From Prosthecobacter debontii (GTDB lineage Bacteria; Verrucomicrobiota; Verrucomicrobiia; Chthoniobacterales; Chthoniobacteraceae), in NCBI GenBank assembly GCA_945905735.1, contig CAMDQC010000009.1:1-64000 (forward strand): a stretch of 64,000 nt of DNA, written 5' to 3'. Shown in pieces: positions 1-9,075 of this stretch. Positions within the stretch are counted from its first letter, which is position 1. The number at the start of each line of letters is the position of its first letter. The position numbers and the translations under genes were made by a program. Under the pieces are notes generated by a model. It searched no databases. It was not told the DNA's origin and saw nothing but the letters and a program-made list of their open reading frames with translations.

Positions 1-119
1 CTCGCCCTCACGGCTTGACCGTGCCCGCATCGCACCAAAACGGGGCAAAAACAGCAATTTCTCGATGACTTTCCGCCTCAGAACCCCACTCACTACCACC
101 CTGCCTCGCGCTTCTCTGC

Positions 120-2019
120 TCAACTCGCTTTATTCAGCGTTTCCCTAATGGTGACTGTACCACCAACGTTCACGCTATTCCCGATGGTTTGGGTGGTGCT
201 GGCGCGAAACGTCCCGCCATTCAGAGAAATGGTGCCTGTTCCGAACGGGCCGCTGGTCGGAGGCGGGCCGCCAGCGGAGCTTCCACCGATGAGAATCATC
301 CCCGACGTCAAGGTCACGCCCCCAGTAAAGGTGCTCGTGCTCGTGCCGAAGGTGACTGTCGGCCCGTTCACGATGATGCCGCTGCCTGCGCTGCCCGTCA
401 CTGCGGGGGCCGTGCCATCGCCCACGCTCAGAGCACCGGTGCCGAGAAGCGTGAGGCTCCCAGTTCCCGATAGGGCTCCGCGAATCGCGCCAGTGCCGGT
501 GTTGGTGACGGTAAGCTCCCGGTCCGCCCCCCACGCGAGTCCGTTGCGGAAGGAGTAATTGCCGCTGCCCGCGAAGGTCGCGTTGCTATTCAGCGTGAAG
601 GAGCCCGTGGTGAAAGCGGTGACGTTTGTGCTGTTGAAGTTCACCGTTGGGTTGCCGCTGATGGCGACAGCCCCTGTGAGCGTGAGCGAGCGATTGCTCG
701 CCGTGCTTGATGCAAAAGTAGAGGTCCCGCCGGTAATGGCGACGGCATTGCCTATAGTGCGATCCGCGCCAGTGCCGGGGCGGAGTGTGCCACCGCTCAG
801 CGTCACAGTTCCAGTGCCAAAGCCCGTGTCGCTTTGAATCTCTGTGATGCTGTTGGTGAGCTTTACCCCACCATTATACGCATTGGCCGTGGTGAATTTG
901 AAGACCCCGGCAGCATCGCCATCCACGACGAGGAGCGGGGCATTTGCACCACTCGTGATTGCCCCGATGTTGTTATTACTCCCCGTGCCCGCGAGCGTGA
1001 TGGATTGCCCGGCGGCGGTGCCTGCCAGAGGGCCGGATATCGTCACTGCACTTGCGCCATTGCTGAGAGTGATGGTGCGGTTCGCGCCATTGACGGTGAA
1101 GCCGCCGCTAAACGTGAAGCTCGCCGCCACGCCTGCACCCGGCGCATTCACAGTGAGCCCACCGCTCAAGATCGCGGGAGCGGTGGTGAAGGAGACGCCG
1201 TTATTATCGCGGGAGCTGAGGACGGCTCCGTCGAACGTCTTGGTTGCCCCAGAAAAGGTGTAGCTATTTCCCGTGAACGCACCATCGCTGATGAGCACGG
1301 CTCCATTCACCAAAAGATCATTTCCAAACACCCGGTCGCCCCCGCCCCCGGCTGCGCTGCTGGTGATGGTGCCGCCCGAAAGCGTCAGCAGACTCGACGC
1401 GGCCCCGGCGATCAGATTGGTCGCATTGGTCGTTCCGACGATCAGCTTGCCGCCGCTGAGAGTCAGCCCGCCGGTGCCGGTGTTGGTCTGATTATTCAGG
1501 CGGACATCGCCGCTGCTCACCGTCAGCCCGCCCGTGTAGCTGATGGCTCCACCCACCGTGAGCAGGCTCGACGAGTTGTTCGCCCAAGTCTGCGCCGCCT
1601 CGATCGTCACCGCCGCCGAAATGCTTGTCGATCCCGCACCGGCATTAATCGTGAGCCCGCCACCCCAAAGGCTGAGATTTCCTCCACTCACGGAGACAGT
1701 GCCTTCTTCAATACTCAGCGAGTTTCCCGTTTGGATGCCCGTCAGGGTGATGGTGGACGCACCCGTGGCACGCACCCGTGGCATTTGCTCCTGCGGAAAA
1801 TATGAGGTCGTCCAGCGAGGTCGTCGTCGCTGTGAATGTCCCGGCTGTTCCGTCCGCGAGATTATTCCAAAAGAGGTTCGACCCATTCCACGCGCCAGTG
1901 GCCGAAGTCGTGTCGGTCGCGCCGGTGTTCACATCGTTGATGTCCCAGTAGAGACTGGCTGCGTTGGAGTGAACCACGCAGATAAGTGCGGCGACGGATG
2001 TGGTAAGGATCTTGTTCAT
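120..2019 (-). pseudogene. Autotransporter-associated beta-strand repeat surface protein, frameshifted
   Basis: The N-terminus (MNKILTTSVAALICVVHSNA) is a clear signal peptide. It is followed by a Trp/Asn-rich stretch and then hundreds of residues of Gly/Ser/Thr-rich beta-strand repeats (GGTLRPG, LTLSGG and similar). This is the pattern of autotransporter-associated beta-strand repeat proteins, which are exported surface or extracellular proteins. The reading frame breaks near 1758-1783, where an exact 13-bp tandem duplication adds one base to the frame. Removing one copy restores AGANATGASTITL and a continuous protein of about 628 residues. The C-terminus (TIRETLNKAS) ends abruptly with no sorting signal or barrel, so the 3' end may also be truncated. 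It lies 57 bp downstream of the FecR-PA14 gene and is probably its regulatory target. Whether it is a true pseudogene, a phase-variable gene or a sequencing error is open. Confidence 0.75.
1758..1783. repeat. 13-bp perfect tandem duplication causing a frameshift
   Basis: The 13-mer CGCACCCGTGGCA occurs twice back to back (1758-1770 and 1771-1783) inside the beta-strand protein gene. Thirteen is not a multiple of three, and the two ORF halves join in frame only if one copy is removed. Confidence 0.9.
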
Positions 2020-2076
2020 GTTGTTCGGAGTTGTTGGTTGGTTGTTGTAGGTGAAAATCGGAGAGAGTGAATTAGT

Positions 2077-3441
2077 TCAGCGTTTGCGGTCAGGGACAGC
2101 GCGGAGCTCCCCGAGTGCTGGGAGGTTGTCGCGCTGGGGTGGGTGGAGTTGTGTCTGTGGCACTACTTCCATCGGCTGGCTGAGGCTTTGCCAGAAAAGG
2201 GAGACGTTTGCCTGCTGGGTGCGCTCACAGTATTCGAGGCGGATGGTGTGGCGCTGCCCGGCGCGCAGTTCCACGGGCTGTGTGTAGTATTTCTTCGCGT
2301 TGCTACTGCCCCACGCATCGAGAATCTGCCGGCCGTCAATCCACAGCTTCGCCCCATCATCCACTACGATGAGGAACGTGTAGCTCTCGGAGAACCGTGG
2401 CTCGATGAAGCCCGTCCACCGCACCCCGAAATGCTCCGGGTGGGCCTGCGTCACCGGCGTCGGCGCACCCTTGCCCCACTGGAAGCGGATGCGCGCATCC
2501 AGCCGCTCGTAGGCGGGCGGCGCGCTGTCCATCGAGGCGTAATTGTGATTGTAGTACTCGCCGAGCAGCCCAATGCCTGAGCCATCTCCCGGCCACTCCT
2601 TCGCCGTGGGCACTACCGCATCGGACGCCGCCGCAAACTGCCCAGCGCGAACCTCCGCCGCTCCGCGCTCATCAGCATCCGCCAGTCGCACGCTCCCCTC
2701 ACTGACTCGCAGTTGCGTAGCACTGGAGCCGCGATGGAGCGAAAAGCGAGTGCCGGTGATCTTGGCCGTGGCGTCGGGGGTTTTGAAAAAGAGCGGCTTC
2801 TTCCCGGCGCGCGTCACTACCTGTGCATCGAGAGCGCCCGACTTCAGCTCGCAAAGCTCCGGCGTCGGCCAAGTCATATCGCTTAACTCGGCGAGGGTGA
2901 ACTTCGCGTCCTCGTGCAGCCACTTCACATCGGCGGAAGATTCGAAGCCCACCGTGAGCCTCTCTCCGCTGTTCACGATGTCGCCTTTCTTTGCCGGACG
3001 CTTTTTTCCGCCCGCTTGAATCCAAGCATCGCCAGTCATCGCAGCAATTTCCCCTACCGGCACCGGCCGCACGGGTGACAACCATGTGAGAGTGCCGATG
3101 ATCCCCAAAACGACCAGCGCTGCGGAAGCGAGCAGCCAATTTCGCCGCCAGCGCGTAGGCGTCGCGCGCGAAACTGCCGCCGCCCGCACCGGGCTCGTTG
3201 CCGGGATTTGCGACATCACTCGGCTGACGATGCGGCGCTCTAGCTCCGCCGTGAGCCGCGCCATGGTGGGCAGAGTTATATCCACATCGCGCTGCCCGCG
3301 CAGGAGTGCTTCGATATTCAAGAGCGCGAGGCAGGTTTCCCGAGCTTCGGCAGATTCCGTCAAAGCCATCAACTCGGTGACTTCCTCGGAAGCGATTTCA
3401 CCATCGGCGAGCAAAAGCGTGAGTTCCTCGATGCGCGTCAT
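2077..3441 (-). CDS. FecR-type membrane regulator with C-terminal PA14 domain
   Basis: A 454-residue protein. Residues 1-100 form a cytoplasmic helical region of anti-sigma type. One membrane segment lies at about 101-121 (LLASAALVVLGIIGTLTWL). A FecR domain spans about 130-285 and a PA14 domain about 292-420, with the PA14 signatures GLLGEYY, VRWTGF and VDDGAKLWIDG. FecR proteins transmit periplasmic signals to ECF sigma factors; PA14 domains usually bind glycans. The start was set at MTRIEEL because its ATG overlaps the sigma-factor stop (ATGA); the open frame continues upstream but only as a shadow of the sigma gene. Co-translation with the sigma factor and a surface protein directly downstream suggest a signalling unit controlling surface protein production. 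No TonB receptor is adjacent. Confidence 0.85.
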   Translation of the reverse strand: MTRIEELTLLLADGEIASEEVTELMALTESAEARETCLALLNIEALLRGQRDVDITLPTMARLTAELERRIVSRVMSQIPATSPVRAAAVSRATPTRWRRNWLLASAALVVLGIIGTLTWLSPVRPVPVGEIAAMTGDAWIQAGGKKRPAKKGDIVNSGERLTVGFESSADVKWLHEDAKFTLAELSDMTWPTPELCELKSGALDAQVVTRAGKKPLFFKTPDATAKITGTRFSLHRGSSATQLRVSEGSVRLADADERGAAEVRAGQFAAASDAVVPTAKEWPGDGSGIGLLGEYYNHNYASMDSAPPAYERLDARIRFQWGKGAPTPVTQAHPEHFGVRWTGFIEPRFSESYTFLIVVDDGAKLWIDGRQILDAWGSSNAKKYYTQPVELRAGQRHTIRLEYCERTQQANVSLFWQSLSQPMEVVPQTQLHPPQRDNLPALGELRAVPDRKR

Positions 3442-3986
3442 GTCGCCTGCCTTTCGATACACTCGCGCAAAAGCACACGCGCCCGATTGAGCATGACCCG
3501 CACGGCATCTGCCGAACGAGAGAGTCGCGTGCCGATTACCGCAAAGTCTTCGCCCTTTTCGTAGCGCCAACGGAGTGCGTCGGCGATGGGCGACTTCAGC
3601 TCTCCGACGCAACGCGCCAGCCGCGCCTCTTGGTCCGCCTGTAGCGCGTCCGCTTCGTGATCGGCGAGCCCGACGAGGAGCTGTTGCTGGTAGATGTCGA
3701 GCCTCCGCCCCTCCCGCTCCATACGGCGAAACTCCATCTTCACCTCATTGCGAGCGAGCGTACGAATCCACGGGCCGAACTCTCGCTGCGTATCGAACGT
3801 ATCGAGCGCCATAAACGCCTTGATGAACACCTGCTGCGCTAAATCCTCCGTCCGGTGAAAGCCACTGAGCATCGACGCAACGACCTTCAACACATCGCGC
3901 TGATACCGTCGCACCAACTCAGCAAAAAGCTCGCGCTGCCCGGAGCGGATCGCGGCGATTAGTTCTGAGTCATGGATTTCGTTCAT
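3438..3986 (-). CDS. ECF-subfamily RNA polymerase sigma factor
   Basis: A protein of 182 residues with sigma region 2 (DLAQQVFIKAF, then the -10-recognition helix around FGPWIRTLARNEVKMEFRR) and region 4 (YEKGEDFAVIGTRLSRSADAVRVMLNRARVLLRE, a helix-turn-helix, residues about 135-170). It resembles the planctomycete/verrucomicrobial ECF groups. The frame opens at a GTG at 4043, but the ATG at 3986 (MNEIHDSEL) gives the usual family N-terminus. It overlaps the FecR gene by four bases, so the two are translationally coupled and FecR is its likely anti-sigma or activator. The surface-protein gene downstream may be a target. Confidence 0.88.
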   Translation of the reverse strand: MNEIHDSELIAAIRSGQRELFAELVRRYQRDVLKVVASMLSGFHRTEDLAQQVFIKAFMALDTFDTQREFGPWIRTLARNEVKMEFRRMEREGRRLDIYQQQLLVGLADHEADALQADQEARLARCVGELKSPIADALRWRYEKGEDFAVIGTRLSRSADAVRVMLNRARVLLRECIERQAT

Positions 3987-4124
3987 CACAACCAGATATG
4001 CCGCAGGGGTTCGGATAGAACGCAGGAAATCTACCTTTTCCACATCGCACCGCCTTCGCGAAATAGTGCGTTCTCACAATGAAGCGACGGCATACTGCGC
4101 TTGAACCACACTGTTTCATTTTTT

Positions 4125-5990
4125 ATGCACCCATCTTCGTCTCGCTTCGCCACAATCTTGAAAACAATCGCCCTCGGATTCGCAGTCACAGGCTACGCGC
4201 AGAACGACATTCTCGCGTATGCAGGGGGTGCAGGAAATGTCCGCTTTACGTACGTCCACGCGTTGACCGAAGGGGCCATCCTCGTCGCGGGTGGTGCCGA
4301 TAATCTCGACTGGCTGCCCGCAGACACGAAGCGCGTGGAGCTTGCGGGCGCACCGCCTGCGGGCGCTTCCGGCAAGACCGCATTTCTCCTGCTCGTCCGT
4401 CCCGACTTGAGCAAGGTCGGCACCGTGCTCGCGCTGCCCAAAGATGTCGCAAAGAGCATCCGTTGGGTGAAGACAAGCGGAGCCCCCGGTGCGCCGACGG
4501 GGGAACTGTTCATCTCGGGTGAAAACGCGGGCGGGTATTTCATCGCGAAGCTCGACAGCAATTTCGTGAGCGGCGTCCCTTCAAAGCTGGCGTGGTTTTT
4601 TCAGGCGAAAGCGAAGAAGGACATTGCCGAAAAACAGCCGTGGGATGTGGGCGGCGACGGGCGCGTCGTCTTCGCCAGCGGCGAAGCGCACAGCCCTGAC
4701 TGGGCCGACGTGCAGCGACTCGATGCGGATGGGAAACCGGGCATCGTCGAGCATTGGCGCAATCACTGGACCGAGAGCGGCAGCGATTGGCAGGGGGCAC
4801 CAGCCACCGCAAACCCGAATGGCAAGAGCACGCGCTCAGCGATTGTTTTCAAAATGACCGGCCGAGGTTCCCTGCGCTCGTGGACGGATGCGGACTACAC
4901 CGCGCAGACCAGCGACGGTAACGGCGGCACGAAGCAAGGGCGCTGGCCGTGGGACTACTATTTTTCCGGCCCCTTCAATAGCGAGAACCCCGGCTCCAGC
5001 CCCGGCGGCCCCGGCTACACCGGCTACAAATGGGGCCGCAATCCCGTCGGCCATCCCCAAGCCATCGCCGTGGACCGCCGCACGAACGACATCTACCTCG
5101 GCGGGAACAACCAATCCAAACTCCCGGACGGGCAGCCCGACTTCGAGCCGTTCGTCATCGCGTTCACGAAAGACGGGAAACAAAAGTGGTGGCAGCGCCT
5201 TTACAAAGAGACGCCGCAAAACTCCACGCCCGATCAATACGTGGACGGCCTCGCCATCGACTACGGGACGGAAGGCGCGCTCATCGTTCTCGCCCGCTGC
5301 CACGGCAACAACGTCATCAACTTTTGGAGCGGTAATAAAATCGAGCACCCGAAAAGTCCGAAGACCGCATTCCAAAACTCATTCACCGGAAAGAGTGGGA
5401 ACATCCACATCGGCTGGCTGGGGCGCATGACCCTCGATGAAGGCACCATGCTCCACTCAACCTATGTCGCCGAATGGGCCGACACCGCGAAGCTCGACGG
5501 CAAGCCGCACCCCGACCCTCTGCTCGACGGATGGCCCTCGCCCAACGGTGGATGGCCCGACGTAAACACCACGCGCTGCCAGCCCGCGCTGCACGTCGAT
5601 AGCACAGGGAACATCTATCTCATCGGAACCGGGCGACGCGTGATCACGACATCGAATGCCTTTCAAAAAATGCCGAAGATGGACGAAGGCGAGAGCAAGT
5701 GGAGCGACTTCGTCCGGGTCTATGACCGCGAGCTGAAGGCGCTCAAATACAGCAGCATCATCACCGGCGCGTGGGACGCGAAGACCAAAGGCTCCCCGAC
5801 GAGCGACGTGAAACTCGAAGGTGTCTTTCCCATCCAAGGCGGCGTGCTCATCACCGGCTACGCTCCACTTTCCAAAGACGGCAGCCTGCCCGCAGGTCCA
5901 GACGTGCCTGTAAAAAACGCTCCCCCTTGGGCGGCGAAATCGCGCACGGGCGAAATGGGCGTCATCGGAGCCCTGCACTTCGCGAAGTAG
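4125..5990 (+). CDS. Secreted protein of unknown function
   Basis: A protein of 621 residues. The N-terminus from MHPSSSRF is a signal peptide ending near VTGYAQ; an upstream TTG at 4101 would add eight residues and is less likely. The body carries several segments of propeller type, such as GGDGRVVFASG, VDRRTNDIYLGGNNQ and HVDSTGNIYLIGTGRR, which are typical of SBBP/NHL-like beta-propellers that report per-site values. I do not recognise a catalytic motif. It is divergent from the ECF sigma gene, with about 140 bp between the starts. Likely extracellular or periplasmic; function unknown. Confidence 0.75.
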   Translation: MHPSSSRFATILKTIALGFAVTGYAQNDILAYAGGAGNVRFTYVHALTEGAILVAGGADNLDWLPADTKRVELAGAPPAGASGKTAFLLLVRPDLSKVGTVLALPKDVAKSIRWVKTSGAPGAPTGELFISGENAGGYFIAKLDSNFVSGVPSKLAWFFQAKAKKDIAEKQPWDVGGDGRVVFASGEAHSPDWADVQRLDADGKPGIVEHWRNHWTESGSDWQGAPATANPNGKSTRSAIVFKMTGRGSLRSWTDADYTAQTSDGNGGTKQGRWPWDYYFSGPFNSENPGSSPGGPGYTGYKWGRNPVGHPQAIAVDRRTNDIYLGGNNQSKLPDGQPDFEPFVIAFTKDGKQKWWQRLYKETPQNSTPDQYVDGLAIDYGTEGALIVLARCHGNNVINFWSGNKIEHPKSPKTAFQNSFTGKSGNIHIGWLGRMTLDEGTMLHSTYVAEWADTAKLDGKPHPDPLLDGWPSPNGGWPDVNTTRCQPALHVDSTGNIYLIGTGRRVITTSNAFQKMPKMDEGESKWSDFVRVYDRELKALKYSSIITGAWDAKTKGSPTSDVKLEGVFPIQGGVLITGYAPLSKDGSLPAGPDVPVKNAPPWAAKSRTGEMGVIGALHFAK

Positions 5991-6041
5991 AGCAAATCGA
6001 ATGAGGCGCGACGCCGAGGGCCTTCATCATTCAGCCTTGGG

Positions 6042-6419
6042 TCACGGCTTCTTCTCTTCGAGCTTCTTGAGTTGCTCGGTGAGGTAGTCGCCGCATTTCA
6101 CTTCTGAGCCATCCTTGAGCTTGATGAGGTAGGGCTTGCCGGAGGTGCCGGAGACGGATGCGGCCTTGGCGATGAAGTCGGCTGCGGTCTTGATGTCGCT
6201 GTCGTTCGACTTCCACTTGCCGCGCAGGAAGGACACGGCGGATTTCGCGTCGTAGGTGCTGCCGTTGCGGATGAACTTCGCGTCGGGAAGCGCGCCGACA
6301 TTGGCGATGAGCGCCTCGATTTTCGCCTTCTCCGCAGGGGCGATGTCGGCGGCGTGTGTGGGCGTAACGGCGATGATGAGGGCGGAGAGGATGGCAAAGA
6401 AGAATGCGCGTGGTTTCAT
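6042..6419 (-). CDS. DUF5329-like small secreted protein
   Basis: A 125-residue protein with signal peptide MKPRAFFFAILSALIIAV ending near THA. The mature part has FIRNGSTYDAKSAVSFLRGKW, then IKTAADFI and SGKPYLIKLKDG, which match my memory of the DUF5329 family. That family is usually about 110-130 residues, so the length fits. The start was taken at the ATG at 6419; a TTG 36 bases upstream also opens the frame but would spoil the signal peptide. It is convergent with the preceding secreted-protein gene. Function unknown. Confidence 0.75.
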   Translation of the reverse strand: MKPRAFFFAILSALIIAVTPTHAADIAPAEKAKIEALIANVGALPDAKFIRNGSTYDAKSAVSFLRGKWKSNDSDIKTAADFIAKAASVSGTSGKPYLIKLKDGSEVKCGDYLTEQLKKLEEKKP

Positions 6420-6549
6420 GGGGAGGTACCGTTGCAGTGTGAGGGCGGCGGGCAATCTTCATTTACCCGAAACGCTATGGACCCGGCGCGTGCATTTCGC
6501 ACGGCACGCTTGCCGGATTCTGCGTGGCGTGCATCTTCCCCGGTTCTAC

Positions 6550-9075
6550 ATGCCCGCTCTTTCGATTCCTGATCACAATGCCCGCGTCTTCACTTTGCCC
6601 AATGGGCTGGAAATCCTTGTGCAGGAGGACCACTCGGCTCCGGTGACGAGTGTGCAGGCGTGGGTGAAGACGGGGAGCGTCCACGAGGGGCGCTGGCTGG
6701 GGGCGGGGCTGTCGCACTTTTTGGAGCACATGCTTTTCAAGGGGACGCCGTCGCGCGGGCCGCAGGAGTTTGCGCGGTCGGTGCAGGATTTTGGCGGGTA
6801 TATCAATGCTTACACGTCGCTGGACCGGACGGTTTACTGGATCGATATACCGACGCGGGGGACTTCGGCGGCGATTGATCTGCTGGCGGATGCGCTGATG
6901 AATTCGCTACTGCCTGCGGATGAGGTGGTGAAGGAGCAGGAGGTGATTCGGCGGGAGTTTGCGATGGGCTTCGATGACCCGGATAGTGTGTCGGGGAAGC
7001 AGATGTTCGCGACGGCGTTTGCGCAGAGTCCGCTGCGGCATCCGGTGATTGGGCACCTGGATGTGTTCAACCGAATCACGCGGGAGGATTTGCACGAGTA
7101 TTACAAGGCGCGGTATGTGCCGAATAATGTGTTCTTCGTGGTGGTGGGGGATGTGGATGCGGAGGCGATCCATGCGCAGTTGGCGGCATTCTTTGAGAAG
7201 CATCCGCGTTGTCCGCTGGCGGACGTGTTTATGCCGTCGGAGCCGCTGCAACTGGGACGGCGGGAGTGCCACACGGAGATCGAGACGGAGCTGACACGGC
7301 TGGGAATCACTTGGCATGTGCCGGAGGTGACGCATCCCGATATGCCCGCGCTGGACCTTTTAGCGACGGTGCTGGGCGGGGGGCGGAGTTCGCGGTTGTA
7401 TCGGCGGTTGCGGGAGGATTTGGCGCTGGTGCATAGCGTGGATGCGTGGTGCTACACGCCTGCGCAGGGCGGGCTGTTCGGTGTGGATGCGATGCTGGAC
7501 CCGGAGCAGCGCGTGGCGGTGGAGCGGGAGGTTTTGGCGATCATTCAGGATGTGGTGGAGAACGGGGTGCGGCACGAGGAACTGGAGAAGGGGCGGCGGC
7601 AATTCCTGAGCGCGCAGATCAGTGCGCTGACTTCGATGCGCGGGAAGGCGTCGAACCTCGGAAGCGACTGGCTTTTTGCGAGGAGCGTTCACTTTACCCG
7701 CGACTACTTGGCGGCGGCGCAGCTCGTGACGCCGGAGGATATTCGGCGGGTGGCGGGGAAGTATTTTACGGATGCGAATCTGACGATTTCCTCGGTGAGT
7801 CCGAAGGGTCACTCGGCGGCTGCGGTGGCTGCGGATACGGCGAGCAAGGCCGGGGAGACGCAGGCGTTTGTGCTCTCGAACGGGCTGCGGCTGCTGGTGC
7901 GCGAGGATGCGCGGCTGCCGCTCGTGGCGATTGTTTCGAGCTTCAAAGCGGGGCTGCTGGCGGAGACTGCGGGGGATAATGGAATCAACCGCCTGCTCTC
8001 GCGCACGATCCTGAAAGGGACGACGACGCGGACGGCGGAGGAGATCGCGGGGAGCATCGAATCGGTGGGCGGCGGGCTCGGCGCGGAAAGCGGGAACAAC
8101 AGTCTAAATATCACGGCGCGTGTGCTGGAGCCGGACTTGGCGCTGGGGCTGGAGCTGGTGGCGGATGTGCTGTGCAACTCGACTTTCCCGGCGAAGGCGG
8201 TGGAGCGGGAGAAGGCGGTGCAGCTTGCATCCATCAAGGCGGACGACGAGGAGATGACGAGCGTGGCGCGGAATATCCTCCGCACGGGGCTGTTCGGCGG
8301 ACATCCGCTGGGGCTGCGTTCGCTGGGGACGCCGGAGAGCATCGCGGGGATCACGAGGGAGCAGCTTGCGGCGTTTCGGGAGTGCTACGTGTGTGCGCGA
8401 AATGGCGTGCTGTCAGTGTTTGGCGCGGTGAAGGCGAGCGAGGTGGTGGCGCTGGCGGAGAAATTTTTCGGCGGGCTGCACGCGGGCGGGAAGGCGTTTG
8501 AGAATCTGGCGCTGCCGGTGTTCCCGACTGCGCCGGTGGAGGTGACGGAGCGGAAGCAGAAGGAGCAGGCGGTGCTGATGGTGGGCTTCCCCGGCGCGGA
8601 TATGTTCAGCGCGGATCGGGGTGCGCTGGAGCTGCTGGATGAGGCGTGCAGTGACTTGGGCTCCCGCCTTTTCAACCGCATCCGCGAGGAGATGGGCTTG
8701 GCGTATTTCGTGGGGAGTAGCAATTTGATGGGGCTGGTTCCGGGGGCGTTCACTTTCTACCTCGGCACGGACCCGGCGAAGCTCACGGAGGTGCGCGCGG
8801 CGCTGATGGAGGAGATCGGCAAACTGGTGACGGATGGGCTGGATGAAAGCGAGATCGCGCGGGCGAAAGAGAAGCTGCTCGGCGGGCAGGAGATTCGGAA
8901 TCAGAGCAACGACGCGCTGGCGTTTGGCTGCACGCTGGATGAGCTGTATGGCCTCGGCCACGCGCACTATCGCACGCTGCGGCAGCGCATCGAGTCCATC
9001 ACGGGCGATGACATCCGCCGCGTGGCAGCGCGCTATTTTACACAGCCGTCGGTCACGGCCATCGCGACGCCGTAG
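6550..9075 (+). CDS. Two-domain M16 zinc metallopeptidase (pitrilysin/insulinase family)
   Basis: An 841-residue protein made of two M16 peptidase repeats. The first (about 1-420) has the inverted zinc motif HFLEH at residues 56-60 and the downstream Glu-rich helix (EVVKEQEVIRREF) that supplies the third ligand. The second (about 430-841) has the same fold pattern, but the equivalent helix reads INRLLSRTILKG, so the zinc motif is lost. This active-plus-inactive pairing is normal for fused M16 enzymes, which close like a clamshell on peptides. No signal peptide is visible from the chosen ATG, so a cytoplasmic role is likely. The stop directly abuts the ATG of the next gene, implying coupling. 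Confidence 0.92.
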   Translation: MPALSIPDHNARVFTLPNGLEILVQEDHSAPVTSVQAWVKTGSVHEGRWLGAGLSHFLEHMLFKGTPSRGPQEFARSVQDFGGYINAYTSLDRTVYWIDIPTRGTSAAIDLLADALMNSLLPADEVVKEQEVIRREFAMGFDDPDSVSGKQMFATAFAQSPLRHPVIGHLDVFNRITREDLHEYYKARYVPNNVFFVVVGDVDAEAIHAQLAAFFEKHPRCPLADVFMPSEPLQLGRRECHTEIETELTRLGITWHVPEVTHPDMPALDLLATVLGGGRSSRLYRRLREDLALVHSVDAWCYTPAQGGLFGVDAMLDPEQRVAVEREVLAIIQDVVENGVRHEELEKGRRQFLSAQISALTSMRGKASNLGSDWLFARSVHFTRDYLAAAQLVTPEDIRRVAGKYFTDANLTISSVSPKGHSAAAVAADTASKAGETQAFVLSNGLRLLVREDARLPLVAIVSSFKAGLLAETAGDNGINRLLSRTILKGTTTRTAEEIAGSIESVGGGLGAESGNNSLNITARVLEPDLALGLELVADVLCNSTFPAKAVEREKAVQLASIKADDEEMTSVARNILRTGLFGGHPLGLRSLGTPESIAGITREQLAAFRECYVCARNGVLSVFGAVKASEVVALAEKFFGGLHAGGKAFENLALPVFPTAPVEVTERKQKEQAVLMVGFPGADMFSADRGALELLDEACSDLGSRLFNRIREEMGLAYFVGSSNLMGLVPGAFTFYLGTDPAKLTEVRAALMEEIGKLVTDGLDESEIARAKEKLLGGQEIRNQSNDALAFGCTLDELYGLGHAHYRTLRQRIESITGDDIRRVAARYFTQPSVTAIATP

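Noticed and set aside
834-1805. Plus-strand ORFs opposite the beta-strand protein gene
   Set aside because: They are antisense to repeat DNA and rich in Arg/Gly. The minus-strand frame has a signal peptide and repeat pattern.
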